A stretch of DNA of 64,000 bases from Azadirachta indica (Eukaryota; Streptophyta; Magnoliopsida; Sapindales; Meliaceae): positions 2,501,182 to 2,565,181 of the forward strand of contig CM040445.1 of NCBI GenBank assembly GCA_022749755.1, in the 5' to 3' direction. The notes under the pieces were generated by a model that was not told the origin of the DNA, did no database searches, and saw nothing but the letters and a program-made list of their open reading frames with translations. The translations under genes and the position numbers were made by a program. Shown here one piece after another: positions 12,201-24,217 of the stretch (position 1 is the first letter of the stretch; the number at the start of each line of letters is the position of its first letter).

Positions 12201-13078
12201 TATTCAAACCCCTTAAAACTCTTAAAATATGGTCAGTCAATCCTGGTACCTTAAGGGGTTAATGATGCAAACCTGATCATGTTAACCTTACTCATGACTC
12301 ATGCATTATTGCAGTATTTGATTCCGAGGTAAAATTGAAAATATTGCAAGGAAATCAACTAATATATCACAATAAAGAAGATTATTCACTTACAGTCAAA
12401 GCAATATAAATGAATATAAATCAGATGTCAGCAAATAACATGAAAATCAGGTACAAATGTTCTCCAAACAAAGCTTGAATTATAGCATTAAGCAAACATC
12501 ACCAAGTTCCAAATGCACTGAAAATGGACCTAAGCTAATAGCTGAAAGCATATTTTTTAGCTTTAGGTTATGAAGTTCTTACACAAATTTATCCAATACA
12601 AATTATTCAAGAATTTGTTCAACAATTTTATAAATTTAAATGCTACTCTATTTATCAACCTATATATCAATTGTGAAAACGAAGAAAGGTGACAAAATCC
12701 AATTTTTTTAAATGTACATAAAAAAGAAATAACAATAGATGACTTTTGAAAAGTCAATAGTGCCTTAAAATTACTCCAAAACCTAAAATCATAAAATCTG
12801 GCTGATAAATTAACAGATCCGTAACCGCAATAACCTAAAACAGATCCAGATTACTCACCAGAAGAGCGAAAGCATGCAATCTGCAAAGTCAATGAAAAAA
12901 GGAATGAAATCAGAAACAAAAACATTAATAATACGAATACAACTGTTATACATATATATTATATTATATACGTACAGGGAGGGTCTTGTACAATGGTGTT
13001 CATGAGATCGGTATGCCAGAGATTCTGGTAATTCTGGCGGAGCTGCATCTTATCGACTTTATCGCCGGAGGTCCCCAT
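9216..13078 (-). CDS. PLAC8-family cysteine-rich protein with YPP-repeat tail
   Basis: Eight exons on the minus strand join in frame into 255 residues: 13078-12976, 12880-12859, 11619-11563, 11457-11376, 9974-9879, 9791-9667, 9578-9560 and 9479-9216. The N terminus (MGTSGDKVDKMQLRQNY) and the cysteine-rich core (CGPC, then CCAGYMPCSGKCGESKC) match plant proteins annotated as PLAC8 family, for example At4g23470 and At5g41390. Residues about 121-142 form a hydrophobic, probably membrane-associated segment. The last ~65 residues repeat GYPP, ending PPPSY. No enzymatic role is established; some PLAC8 relatives act at membranes in metal transport or organ-size control, but that should not be carried over to this branch. 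Two exons are only 22 and 19 nt. The fourth intron (9975-11375) contains a MITE. All donors are GT and acceptors AG. Confidence 0.9.
10575..11199 (-). mobile_element. hAT-like MITE, copy 1 (625 bp, in PLAC8-gene intron)
   Basis: The element starts AGGGATGGCAAAAT and ends ATTGCCATCCCT, giving terminal inverted repeats of about 11 bp. TTAACAG flanks both ends, a 7-base match consistent with the 8-bp duplication made by hAT transposases. The outer ~120 bases at each end are G/C-rich runs and the ~400-bp core is extremely AT-rich. It encodes no transposase. A second copy in the opposite orientation lies at 41303-41915. Confidence 0.85.
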
Positions 13079-13319
13079 GGTTGCTGGAGAATCCGCCGAG
13101 ATTCAAACTCGCGAAACCGGATCGATTGGTTTTTGATCGATAAAACTCGCCCAGACAAGGCGTTTGAAAAATTGAAAGAAATGATAAATATTAGAAGCTC
13201 TCAAAACGACGGTTCGTTTTGGCGAGACTTCCAATTTAGAAGTCCCATTCAATTCGAAGACTTCCAAGAAGACTACGCCGATAACCGACGACTGACACCG
13301 ATGGGAATTTAAAATTTGG

Positions 13320-15198
13320 AAAAATGAAAATATTATTTAAAAGAAAATTATATTACAAGGCTGCGTTTTGATTGGCGCTCCTTCTAGTTGGCTGATCTGG
13401 CAATGACCGGGTCAACGCTAAATATGTTAGCATACGGTTACAGTTACGCGGACGGAGGAAACATTTGCATACGCTTTTCCGTCTGATTGTATTCATTAAG
13501 TAATTACATGTATGAAAATAGTTGACCAAATAAATAGAATAAATAAATAAAAATTGGTGATTTACCATATATGTTATTTTAGTTTGAGATCAGACATTAT
13601 TAACGCGATTAAATCACTTTAGGATATAAATTGTGATTATTTATATAAGTTACTATTTATTTTTGTCGTCTCCGTTTCTGTGAAACCGCCATAAAAAACG
13701 TGTGGATAAAATTAGATGAGATTGTTACCTGGGTGTAGCTATTCAAATTCACGCAAGATGTCAAAGTTAACAAAGATTGATATATATACATATATATATA
13801 TAATAACAATACATTTAATTAATTAATTAATTAAATAAAAGTATTATATTACCTTGGTATGGTATAGTTTTCTTTTGAATAGTTGGTATACTATAGTTGA
13901 TAGATGACAATCACGTCTGGAAGACTCAATCAATTTTATATTTTTTATTTATAATATTCAAAACATGTTTGTAGGTCCTTCTTCAAATACAGGACTACGT
14001 TAATTTAAATTTTACGAAATGACTACATACAATTTTTTTTTTCTTTTGTTTCAAAACAAAATTTCATTTAACATTACAGTATCAAATCTACAATTCATTA
14101 TCGTATCCTATTAGAACTGGAAATATTTTTTAGGCTTTTTAAAATCACCCACCAGTAATTGGCTCTTCGTACTAATATAAGGTTGGCTCTTATATAATAA
14201 TTGATCTCCTATGTTCTAAAATCTTTTAAATTTGAGTTTTGAAGATATTAAATCTGGAAAAAAAAAAAAAACAGCACTTTAGGATAGAATTTAAAATAAC
14301 AAAAATTATTATAACATCTGCGCATTTAAATTTGTCTGAAGGAAAAATATCCAAAAATTTAAATTAGTTAAAAAAGGATAATAATAATTAAAATTAGGAT
14401 TTAAACACTTCAAAGATCATTTTCAATTTCCATATCAATCTCATTACTACATTATGATATTATTTTAATTCCTGGAAGCATATATAAATCGAATATAAAA
14501 ATTTCATTTAATTTATTGTTTATATATATATATATTATCATTCAATTATGAGTATAATAATGTAATTTGTGAAAATCGTTTATTTTTAGAATTTAATCAG
14601 CAATCACTCGATCAGTTTTATGAAAAATGAATTGAGTTAAACTAAATATGTTGGATATTTCTCAAGACAAATGGCAACATAAATTCAAGATATTTTTCGA
14701 AAGTAATAAAATAAAATACTTAGACAATTTTTAGAGTTACATTACAAAGAAGTACAGGACCCGCAACGCCAGGAAATCTGTCTTAATTGCTTTAAAACAA
14801 ATTAACAAAATGTAAAGGGGCCAAAGTGAAAAGAGATCCCCTTTTTATATGAATTGCGGAAGCGGACTAGGCTCCGTTGTTATTGTTTGAAAATCTCTTT
14901 TTATTTTGGAGGAGAGAGACGAGAAACGGCTTTTCTTTGTCTGCTTGCTCCAGATAATGTCAAGCCTTGATTAAATAAATAAGAGACCCAAGTGCCACTG
15001 GTGTTTTGTGGCCGTTTCACAACCCGAATACGCTGCCAAAATAGCTTGAAAAAATATTAGTGTTTGTGTAGAAACAGAAAACAAACACCACCACCAACAA
15101 CTGCGGCAACAGCAGCTTCTCTCTCTCTCTCTTTTTTTTGGTTCTTTGTGCTGATTTTCTTTTGGTTTTTCAATTGTTTCAATCGAAGAATTTTTTCA
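13320..15198. other. Shared upstream region of the PLAC8 and CCT genes
   Basis: This AT-rich spacer lies between divergent genes, the PLAC8-family gene (start 13078, minus) and the CCT gene (start 15199, plus). It holds AT and TTAA microsatellites at about 13780-13835 and 14520-14536. From about 14870 the base composition becomes more balanced with GAGAGA motifs, probably the CCT promoter and leader. The leader stays open in frame upstream of 15199 but has no ATG there. Confidence 0.5.
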
Positions 15199-16606
15199 AT
15201 GTCTTCTGATCTTTACGTTTTTGATAACTCTTTTTACCGCCAACATTCAAGCTCAGAAATGATGTTCTCTTCGGACGGAGGAGACCTTAATTTTTTTAGT
15301 GATTCTTTGTCCTCTTTTTGTGACTCTTCTTCCATTGATGTACTGCAAGCGTTTTCAAACAACAGCAGCTCGACAAACAACAACCAAATCCCAGTTGATG
15401 AATCGTCTTCTTCAATTGACCAATTTGCGAATACTCTCCTCTCTTCTTCACCTCCAAGTCACCTGCTCGAAAATCTAAGTCTCTGTCAGACCACCCATTT
15501 GCAGCAGCCTCTGGCAAATGGGTATCAAGATTTCTCAGGTTTGGATTCTACGGAGGTCAAAAGTGAGGATTCTCTTGTAGGCTTTGATTCTTCTTACAGT
15601 CAAATTCAAGAAACTTTTGTTCCTCATAGTTATAGCGGTGTTGAAAATGTAGCAAAGTACATGCAGAGAAGTTATAGTAGCAATTCTTTTGAAGCCAAGC
15701 CGGGATTTCTCTTCCAACCTCGATTTGATGCTCTCTTGGAGTCTCCGAATTTCCATAACCAAGGTTTAAGCTCACCAGAAAACAGGTTTTTCGCTGGACA
15801 AATGAGGAGAGTTTGCAGTACAGGAGATTTACAAGTAAATTTTTCACCTTCAATCCCCTGTTTTTTTCACTCTGTTTTCTTTTTTCTTCTTTTATTTTGT
15901 CATTTTCATGTGTAATTAATTTACTTTTATTTTTTCTGGTTTTTAATTTCAAGAATATAAGAACACCACATAAAGCCCAGAGGTCTTTTTCAAGCCCTTT
16001 AGCAACAGAGAGCTCATTGATCGAGGAAGCAAACTTTAAAATCGGGCGTTACAGTGCAGAAGAGAGAAGAGAAAGGATCTTGAAGTACAGAGCCAAACGT
16101 AATCAAAGGAACTTCAACAAAACAATTAAGGTACTTAATTTATAATCAATATTGTTTAATCAATGAGTCAAAATCTTCATGGGAGCATGGTTTTATTATA
16201 TATAATTAATTAATTTGATTTTTTTTTCTGGTTCGTTCTGTGGATGTAAGTACGCATGCCGCAAAACACTAGCCGACAACCGACCCCGCATACGTGGCAG
16301 ATTCGCACGCAACGACGAAGCTGGTGATATTCCCAAAGTTGCATGTTCAGCCAGAGATGAAGACGAAGATGAGCTCTGGGTAATATATTACATATAAACG
16401 ATTATATATGATAACGGTTATTTTTTTAAAAAAATAATTTCGCTATTTCCGGTAGTATCTTTAACGTGATTATTAAAATGATTATGCAATTTTAATTAAT
16501 GATTTATTTGAATGGCTTCTTGTAGCTTGATGGGTTGCAAGAAGAAGAAGAGGATCCTGTGGGGGCAATGACAGGATCGGGACCTTTTGTAAGCAGTTTT
16601 GGCCAC

Positions 16607-16646
<40 letters not shown>

Positions 16647-16669
16647 TTCACTATTATGGCTGCTTCTGA
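15199..16669 (+). CDS. CCT-domain transcriptional regulator (CMF family)
   Basis: Four exons (15199-15834, 15954-16130, 16251-16379, 16526-16669) encode 361 residues. The N-terminal ~210 residues are Ser/Asn-rich and acidic, as in activation regions. The CCT (CONSTANS, CO-like, TOC1) domain spans residues about 245-291, beginning RYSAEERRERILKYRAKRN and ending RIRGRFAR; it is split by an intron after NKTIK. An acidic patch (DEDEDELW, EEEEDP) and a tract of 12 glutamines precede the end FHYYGCF. There is no B-box, so this is a CCT-motif-family protein like At5g41380 rather than a CONSTANS-like one. CCT domains bind NF-Y subunits and DNA in flowering, clock and metabolic control, acting in the nucleus. 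The ATG at 15199 is the first in frame. The target genes are unknown. Confidence 0.9.
16610..16645 (+). repeat. (CAG)12 polyglutamine tract in the CCT gene
   Basis: Twelve uninterrupted CAG codons lie in the last exon, 7 codons before the stop. A pure trinucleotide run like this is prone to length changes between alleles. Confidence 0.95.
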
Positions 16670-19600
16670 GATAAGCCGGAAGCAGCTTTCTTCTTCTTCT
16701 TCTTTATTATTAGGATGTTTTAGGTTCATGCAAATGCAACATGAAACCCAAAGGTGCTTTTTTGAGCTAAGCACTTCAAAAAAGGCTTCCAATAATAAGT
16801 TCGTGCATGTTGCTGCCAAGATTAAATTTTTTTCAGTTGGGCTAGTTGTAGGCTGGCTAGCAGCTTCTTTTTCTCTTTTAAAAATGTTCTCAGTTGTCTT
16901 ATTGTACATATGGTAATTAATTGCAATAATAATGACTTCACTTCAAGAAAGCCTTTTGACTTTTGTATTACTTACAATCTTGAAGAAATCCTGGTAGAAA
17001 ATTGCTTTTGTCATAAACTGTTTACATGGAAAATGGACCAAAATTCCTTCCAAGGAAGGAAAAGCAGTTTCAAAATGCAATCAATATTAAAAGAGAGGTC
17101 ATTCAGCGTTGGTTCTCTTCTCTTTTAGAGAATCAAATACTCTGTGATTCTAAGCAAAATAGTAAGGAAAAAAAAAAAAAAAACTGACAATTTTATTCTT
17201 TGCTGTTTTAATTTAATATCTGATTGTAGATTCCACTGGTACTAGAGCTGTTGGATATTATTTATTTATCATAATATAATACTATATGAGAAAAAAAATC
17301 TCTACCAATGTTGTCTCATTAATTTATAAATAATTCACTTAAAACTCAGAAAATCTTGCCAATTATTTTTCAAACTCAGCATTATTTGCAGCCCCTGCAA
17401 CTCGCAAATTGCAAAATTATCAACTTCCAAAAGAAATATTTAAAATCTCTGGTATATTCACAGAGTCCTCTGTAAATTCTGTTCCAAGTAAATATTACAC
17501 AAAACTATTTTGGAAACAGAGTATTTGACTCTGACTCTGTTTTGTTGAGCTTGTATGAGAAGTTACTTGACTACTAGCTGCAATAGGAAAAAGCGATAGA
17601 GCAATAAAATATTAGATAATATAAGAGGCATGAATCAGAGAGCAGGGATATTACACATGTCAATTTTTTCTTTGTTATGCGGCAATTGATGGAATGAGAG
17701 AAGAAATTACAAAGCTAATTGAGAGCCGTCCGCGCATTGACCATAAGAAATCATATGATGACAAGACCAAATTGGATTCTAATTTATTCATTTTCCGGGA
17801 ATTTGATTGGATGTACGAGAACAATCATGCTGCATATTGTTCATAGTAATCATTGTATTTCTCCTGGCTATAGAGAATTTGCTTTTGGTTGTATTGATGA
17901 GACAGTCTTCAATTCATGCCCTAATTTGGAAAAGAAAAGAATAAAAACAGAGCAAATGTTCTTTGATGTTGAAGTGAGATTTTGATTTTCCAATGAAAGA
18001 GCAGTCAAAAGCATTTCCAGGGCTGGTGGGTAGTTTTTATATATATATATATAGTTTATGTTTCAACTCTTTTTAATTAGTGTAGTCAAATCCAAGGTCT
18101 TAATGATGACAAAGTGTACAGATTTTCTAGTCTTAACGAGTGTCGATGGCTTGTCTTACTCCTTAGCAGGCAATAATCTTTCCAATATCTTCTTCTCTTT
18201 TTGTTCAAACCAAGTTTTTCACAGGATTTATGAAAAGAAAAGATAACTAAACTTTTCTTATACCCTGCCTTCCAAATTTTAGAAATCTCAAATACATTTA
18301 GGATCGAGCCGCTGTGATTTTGAAGCACAAAAAAATTCTCAAAGCCATGGAAGTTTTGTTCTAGAAATACTGTAAAAAGAATTGAAGAAATCCCCTGAAT
18401 GCAAAGTGATGTTCCCATGTGTCAGGATGGCTATCATCAGCAAGCATTTTGTCCGGGGGGGATACAATATTTTAAGTTCATTAAGGCAGGAACCCAAATC
18501 TACAGGATTCGATTACTTCAAATATCAAATTTGATTTGATATGATATAATCCACATATCTTCAACATTATGCACCCGGCTGGGCAGATAGAATGACAAAT
18601 CATCGCAAGAGACAGCTTGTGGCTTGATTTAGATAAAGAGATGCTTTCATTATCAAGTTCGTATTGTACTATAGATATATATACAAACTCTTCAAGCTGA
18701 GCATTTTCATTCTTATATTTTTCAATTACTGACCATCTTCCTTATAAAAAAAGATATCTGCATCTTATCGAATAGGAACTTAACAAGGAGCCTATCCGAC
18801 TTGTTTAGATGAACAAGCTTCTATTAAGTTAATTTGTACTGTTTAAAATTAAGGTGATGTGATTTTTTTAAACTACGATTTTTAAAGTAAAAGTAAGTAT
18901 TTACCGTATAAAAGAAAGAAGGAAGGGTTGAAACCCATCAAGAAACAATTTAGCATCTTTGAAGAATCACAAAGGGAAAACAAAGACCGAATCTTTCCAA
19001 TCTACAAATTCATTCATCGTCTTAAAATCTATCATAATGTGATCACTTTATCACTCAGAAAAAAAATCATTTCTGCTGTATTGAAAGAAACGTGAATAAT
19101 AAGATGATCGATAGACAGCAAAGAGTTAATGGGGAGAGCAGTAAGCAAAAGAATATTTATAATATTTGATCATATATAAGCACCCAACCAACAATGATTC
19201 CAAACACTCACTTTTGACCAACTCAATATCGAAAGAATTATTATTAAAAACTACTTCAATATCCTATCATTGTACTGCTATAGATTATTACATGATTAAT
19301 CCGTAGGCTTATTGGAAAGATACCCAGGAAAAAAAAACTTAAAAAAAAAAAAAGGAAAAGAAAATTCTTGCAACTGAGAAGATGTCGAGAGGAAAATGAG
19401 TGAGGAGAAAAGCTGTCGACTCTCTCCAACTGTGTGTTGTAGTCTCAGGTCCAAGAAAAATATACTCTTGTTGGTACATCAAAAATTCCAACTTCTAAAA
19501 TATTATTTGGGTGATTTGTCTTTCGATTATTAAACAGAATATAATATCATAAGTATGCGCACGAATGGTTTAACAATGGGTTTGATTATTGTTGAGTGGA

Positions 19601-22600
19601 GTGGCTTTTGTGTTTTCAATAATTTCCATGTAGCAGACAAGAAAGATCCCTATGTCACTGATGATGAAACTTTTGGTTAAGGCTAAAAGGAATCATCCAA
19701 AAAAAAAAAAAAAAGAGGAAAGAGATGAAAACTTTGAAGGGTTTTTCTTTTTTGATGAAGAATCAGTTCTACAGTGATTAAACAGCTAGCGGCATCGATG
19801 ATCCAGTAGCAGAACATTTTTAATACACTGGAGGGAATATATGTTTTACACTAAAACCAAATCAATCATATCAGAATAACAATATCTACCTACAATATTT
19901 GTAGCAGTTGCACAAGGCTTATGGTTGAAGACATCAAACACAGTAAGGCTTCGTTTGGTACTGCTATACTTCTATTTATACTTTCAAGGTGCAATAGTTA
20001 AAAATGTTTCATATACATCAATTTTAAACTCAGGTTTGATGTTTTTGTAAATCGTAAGTGTCAAAGGTAAGTGATTGTGATTGTGATTGGTAAATGTTAA
20101 TTGTCAAGTAAAAGTAAAAAAAGAGTGTTTAGTAAATACTTCAACTCATCGAGAAAAGAAAAGGTACGAAACCATGGGGCCAAACAAAGCCTAAGCTATT
20201 GTGAAATAAAATGTATACTTTTCTTTCTTAATTTGTTTAGGATGTAGGAAGGAATTTATAATCGAATTGCATTACATGTAAGACTTTGATATGATTGGGG
20301 TACAGAGTCCACCTTTACTGCTAGCAGATTATTGTTTAGTCTGCTTTGTCTCCACTACGAGTAGGAGTGATGTCTTTTTCAAGCTACGGGTATCGTAATT
20401 TGCTTTTTACTCTCTGCTTCTGTTAATGCCTTTTCAGAACTAAAACAATACAAATGAGCAGTAATGGTCTGTTGAATTTTGGCTCGGTGAAGTGAATCTT
20501 AGCTTTGCTGGGGGAGAGTAGCTAGCTTTTCTTTTTTCTCATTTGATTTTTGTAAGCAATAGATGTAATAAAAGCATTAATTTCTATGCAAGTGCTTTCA
20601 TAATCAAGTGCTAGCTATTTAATACAAAAGCAAAGCACCAGGAATGTTCCTAAAGCAGTCAAATGCTAGCTAGAGTCCCCTAGCTAGGTCTTTGCAAGAC
20701 GGAAAAATAAAATACGATAGCTCAAAAATATGACCTACTAACGTGTGAAGAATCCAAAAAGGCTTCCATCAACTCAACTCTCTTTCTGTCAAAATTAATA
20801 TAAAGCGCTTTTTTTTTTCTTTTTTCTTTTTTTTTAGTTGCTGCTGGTGCTGGGGTCTCTTACCAACTTCCGGATTGCGACAGGTTTTAGTTTCATTTCA
20901 TGTCTTCCTAAGTGTCTGTCTGCTGCTGCAACCAACTTGAATTTCTAACCTTTTACCTAACACAACTTGGGGGTAAGATCCGACGTCAGTAACAGTGAAT
21001 GATTTTTTTTCTGAAGGGGCTGCGTATTATTATTATTCTTATTGGTCTGTAGTTGTAGGGCAAGAAGAATTAAAGCATAAATTTAGTGCAGTGGTCTAAA
21101 CTCTTTTAGATCAGTTTTAAATTACGTTTTAACATCAAATCAATTGTGGAGAATACTGTTAATCTAGAGAAAGAGAGACACGAGTCTTCATGATTTTATT
21201 ACAACTTGATGCAATATTTTAAACGATCCATTCTAAGATATTGTCGGCTAAAATTTTGGTTGTTGCACTTGCATGCAATGTGCTAATAATAAATTTAAGC
21301 CCCCGAAAACTATCATTCACAAACTATATATGAAATGATCCTTTGAATTGAATGTGATTGGGGCAGAACCTTTCCTTCGAGGGCCAACAAACCCAAAGCA
21401 AACTTCAAAACATAAATATTAATCCAAATTATTTTAATTGGATTTGATTAATTTTGGGATGTTGGGTTTGCTTTTTAGTTTTTGACCTAAATCTTATTTC
21501 TATTTTTAAATGCAAAACTCAAAGATAAAAATAACAAAAGCAAGATAATTTCAACTTGAAAAAAAAAAAAAATAGTTATATTTACTGTGCCAAATGTCAA
21601 TATACTAAAAGCTGGATTTTTTACTTTTAATCTTCTACATTCTAAGTTTCAAGCAAGCATCTAATAATTAAAACTTTTTCATAAATGAGCCCAGTATCAA
21701 CGGTAGAATGGGACTTCAATTCAAAGTAGACAAACAAAAATACATTATCTTAAGCCAATTCCTTGGCTTTCCGAATCACCTCATAAATTCTCGATCTTCA
21801 ATTGTCTTTCTATATATGAAAATGATTATAAGAAAAGAACAAAAAAGAAGGTCTATCAGCCAAGAACAAGACAAGCAATAATAGCTAGTGTCGTACCAGT
21901 AGTTGAGGGCAAATATAAATTCTGCTCATTTTGTGTCTCTTATTTTTATTCTGGCATGAACTTGTATTTCGAGTATTTATTTTATTTATTTTTCACAAGC
22001 ATTTTATTGAAAATTTTGATGTAGAATCAAATAAAATAATTACATGAAATTGGCTAAATGAAAAAAAAAATTGCAAGCAAAGAAATTTTACTTCCAACAT
22101 CGTATGAACGAAATTATTTTGCTTGGAATTAAGGTACTATTATTTAGGGTAACGAATAGGTTACCAACAATTAAATTATTAACATTATGATTGTTGAACT
22201 TTTAACATTTTAAATATTTTAATCTCAAATATAAATATAAGAAAAAAAAAAGTTATAGAGTTCTCACCTACAAACATTACTTTACCTGATGGATGATGAA
22301 TAGATATATAAATTGTGACACTTTCACAACTTGAGATTGTGAGGGAACGAAACTACGTATAATTGCATTTTTTCTTTTTTATATTTTATATTTAATTTTA
22401 TAGACTAATTATTACTATTATAACATACATTTAAAGTTTATATTCTCAAGGAGTATAATATTTACTTTTTAATAAATTAAAATTTTAATAGATATTCTTG
22501 AACCTATTGAGACTAAGCAGTTTAATAGGTCAAACTTTGAGTTTTTGTAATTTATTTTTCTAAAAAATATAATATGACTAAATAATATCAATAGTCATAA

Positions 22601-22890
22601 TAAATATTTATGTTTATGTGTAAATTACACAGAGTTATCATGATGACATATTTGATAACCATATTGTACTGAATTGCATTACATTAGATGTCATGACAAT
22701 GAATTAAATCAGACAATATAAAGTTGTAAAATATTTATAAAAATATATTTTGATTAAGTCTATATTTTATCTAATAGGCTAATACTATATTAAAAAATTA
22801 TTGAAAATTTTTAATTTATGACCAATATTCACACTTCAAATTAAAAAATGACCGTTGTTCATAATTGTGTTTAAAATTGACTATTTTTTT
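16670..22890. other. Long intergenic DNA, no gene recognised
   Basis: The first ~250 bases are probably the 3' UTR of the CCT gene. The rest has only short, compositionally biased ORFs without family features, for example the 88-codon one at 17719-17985, and is AT-rich with A and T runs. The only structured items I can define are the Tourist-like MITE at 19947-20191 and small inverted repeats such as CTAGCTAG pairs near 20670. Noncoding RNA genes cannot be excluded. Confidence 0.5.
19947..20191. mobile_element. Tourist/PIF-Harbinger-like MITE with TAA duplication
   Basis: A 245-bp segment begins GGCTTCGTTTGG and ends CCAAACAAAGCC, 12-bp terminal inverted repeats with one mismatch. TAA lies directly outside both ends (19944-19946 and 20192-20194). 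A three-base TAA duplication is the hallmark of PIF/Harbinger transposition. There is no coding capacity. Confidence 0.85.
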
Positions 22891-22891
22891 T

Positions 22892-23100
22892 ATGCTGGAA
22901 AGTCCACTTTTTAGCAAGAATAAATTTTTTTATGTTAAAAAGTGCATTTTTTAGCATGAAGGAAAGAGAAATTTTCTATTTGCTAAAAAATAGTCTTTCG
23001 AATATGAAAAATATTTTTTTGTGCTAAAAAGTACACTTTCGAACAAAAACAAATTTTTTTTGAGTTCGAAAGTGCACTTTCTATCAAGAATAAGTTGGTT
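22892..23100. repeat. Tandem array of ~42-bp palindromic units
   Basis: Five degenerate units start near 22892, 22932, 22978, 23021 and 23062. Each carries a small palindrome related to GAAAGTGCACTTTC followed by a T-rich run. The later units are the best preserved. Confidence 0.7.
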
Positions 23101-23362
23101 TTTAATTGATGCATTTTAATGTATGTTTAATTTTTTTTTATTAATTTCATCCCCCGACTAGTAGTTAATTTCAATTGATAAAATATAGTAAAAAATTATA
23201 AATACAAATTCTATGTATCAAACTGAGTTAAAAAAAAATTAAAAAGGAAAATCAAAAGAGTAACACTTACATAATTAGTTTATGGAAACATTAATCACCA
23301 ATTAGGAAGTTATATAAGAGTGTATAAATCATCACATTCCATATAAAGCAATTGACTTTTTT

Positions 23363-24040
23363 GGTAGCGTTTATTTTTTTGGTCTGAACTCTAAACATAA
23401 CTGAAATATGAATTTAACTGAAATATAAATTTAAATAATATGTTTGTTTTTTATTTTAAAACATTTGAAAATAAATATTAAGTTATTGGTTTTAACAAAA
23501 TAAAAAGTTTGAAAATTGATATTTTGATATATATACCCTTTTAAATAATAACTTATATTTATAATAATTTTGATTATATTAGCATAATAATAGATAAAAA
23601 AATTAATAGATTATATTAGTATATACATTATTTATTTATCTAATATATGATTTTTTTTAAAAAAAAAATAATTTGTAATTGATGATATAAAGATCAATAA
23701 AAATTAAAAAAAATGTCATATTGCAATATAATTATACATTATGTAAATATATAAATTTATTATAATAATTAAAGTATAAAATAAATAATATTAAGAAAAT
23801 AAGTAAAGATGACTTAAAATAAAAAAAAAAGTTACGTAAAAAATAATTAATTATAATTATAATTTTATTAGTAAACAAATTAATAAATAGAAATATTTTT
23901 AAAAAATAAAAATATGAAATTATTCGGACATTTACTTATTTAGATTTAAATTAAAACTTTTAACTTAATTATATTCAAATATTTTTAATAAATATTTATA
24001 TATAAGTTAAACTTGAGACAAAAAATAAATAAACAACCCC
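23363..24040. mobile_element. AT-rich inverted-repeat element (~680 bp), probable MITE
   Basis: The left end GGTAGCGTTTATTTTTTTGG and the inverted right end GGGGTTGTTTATTTATTTTT share an imperfect repeat of about 30 bases that continues with GTCT-AA and TAA matches. The interior is almost entirely A/T with no ORF. T-runs flank both ends, so a target duplication cannot be called. The left end resembles a common plant MITE terminus, but the superfamily is uncertain. Confidence 0.55.
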
Positions 24041-24217
24041 TTTTTAATGCATGAGTATAAAACAAGATTGTAAATCTCAATTTGGCAGCTGACAACAAAT
24101 CCCATCCCATCCCATCCCTCAAGTTTCAGCAGCCCTAGGCATCGCATGTGTAAGATATATCTTGTATGCTGCCCATTTATTACACCATTTATTTTTAGGA
24201 GGATCAAGAAATCATTA

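Noticed and set aside
12986..13312. 108-codon plus-strand ORF
   Set aside because: Lies antisense over exon 1 and the 5' UTR of the PLAC8-family gene, whose minus-strand reading matches a known family.
15064..15198. N-terminal extension of the CCT protein
   Set aside because: The frame is open back to 15064 but contains no ATG before 15199; the extension is 5' leader.
16496..16909. 137-codon minus-strand ORF
   Set aside because: Antisense to the CCT gene's last exon and UTR; its leucine run is the complement of the CAG and TTC repeats.
17719..17985. 88-codon plus-strand ORF in the CCT downstream region
   Set aside because: No recognisable domain or repeat, biased composition and no splice partners; it may be chance or a very old fragment.
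18086..18418. 110-codon minus-strand ORF
   Set aside because: No family features; hydrophobic and lysine-rich stretches as expected from AT-rich DNA.
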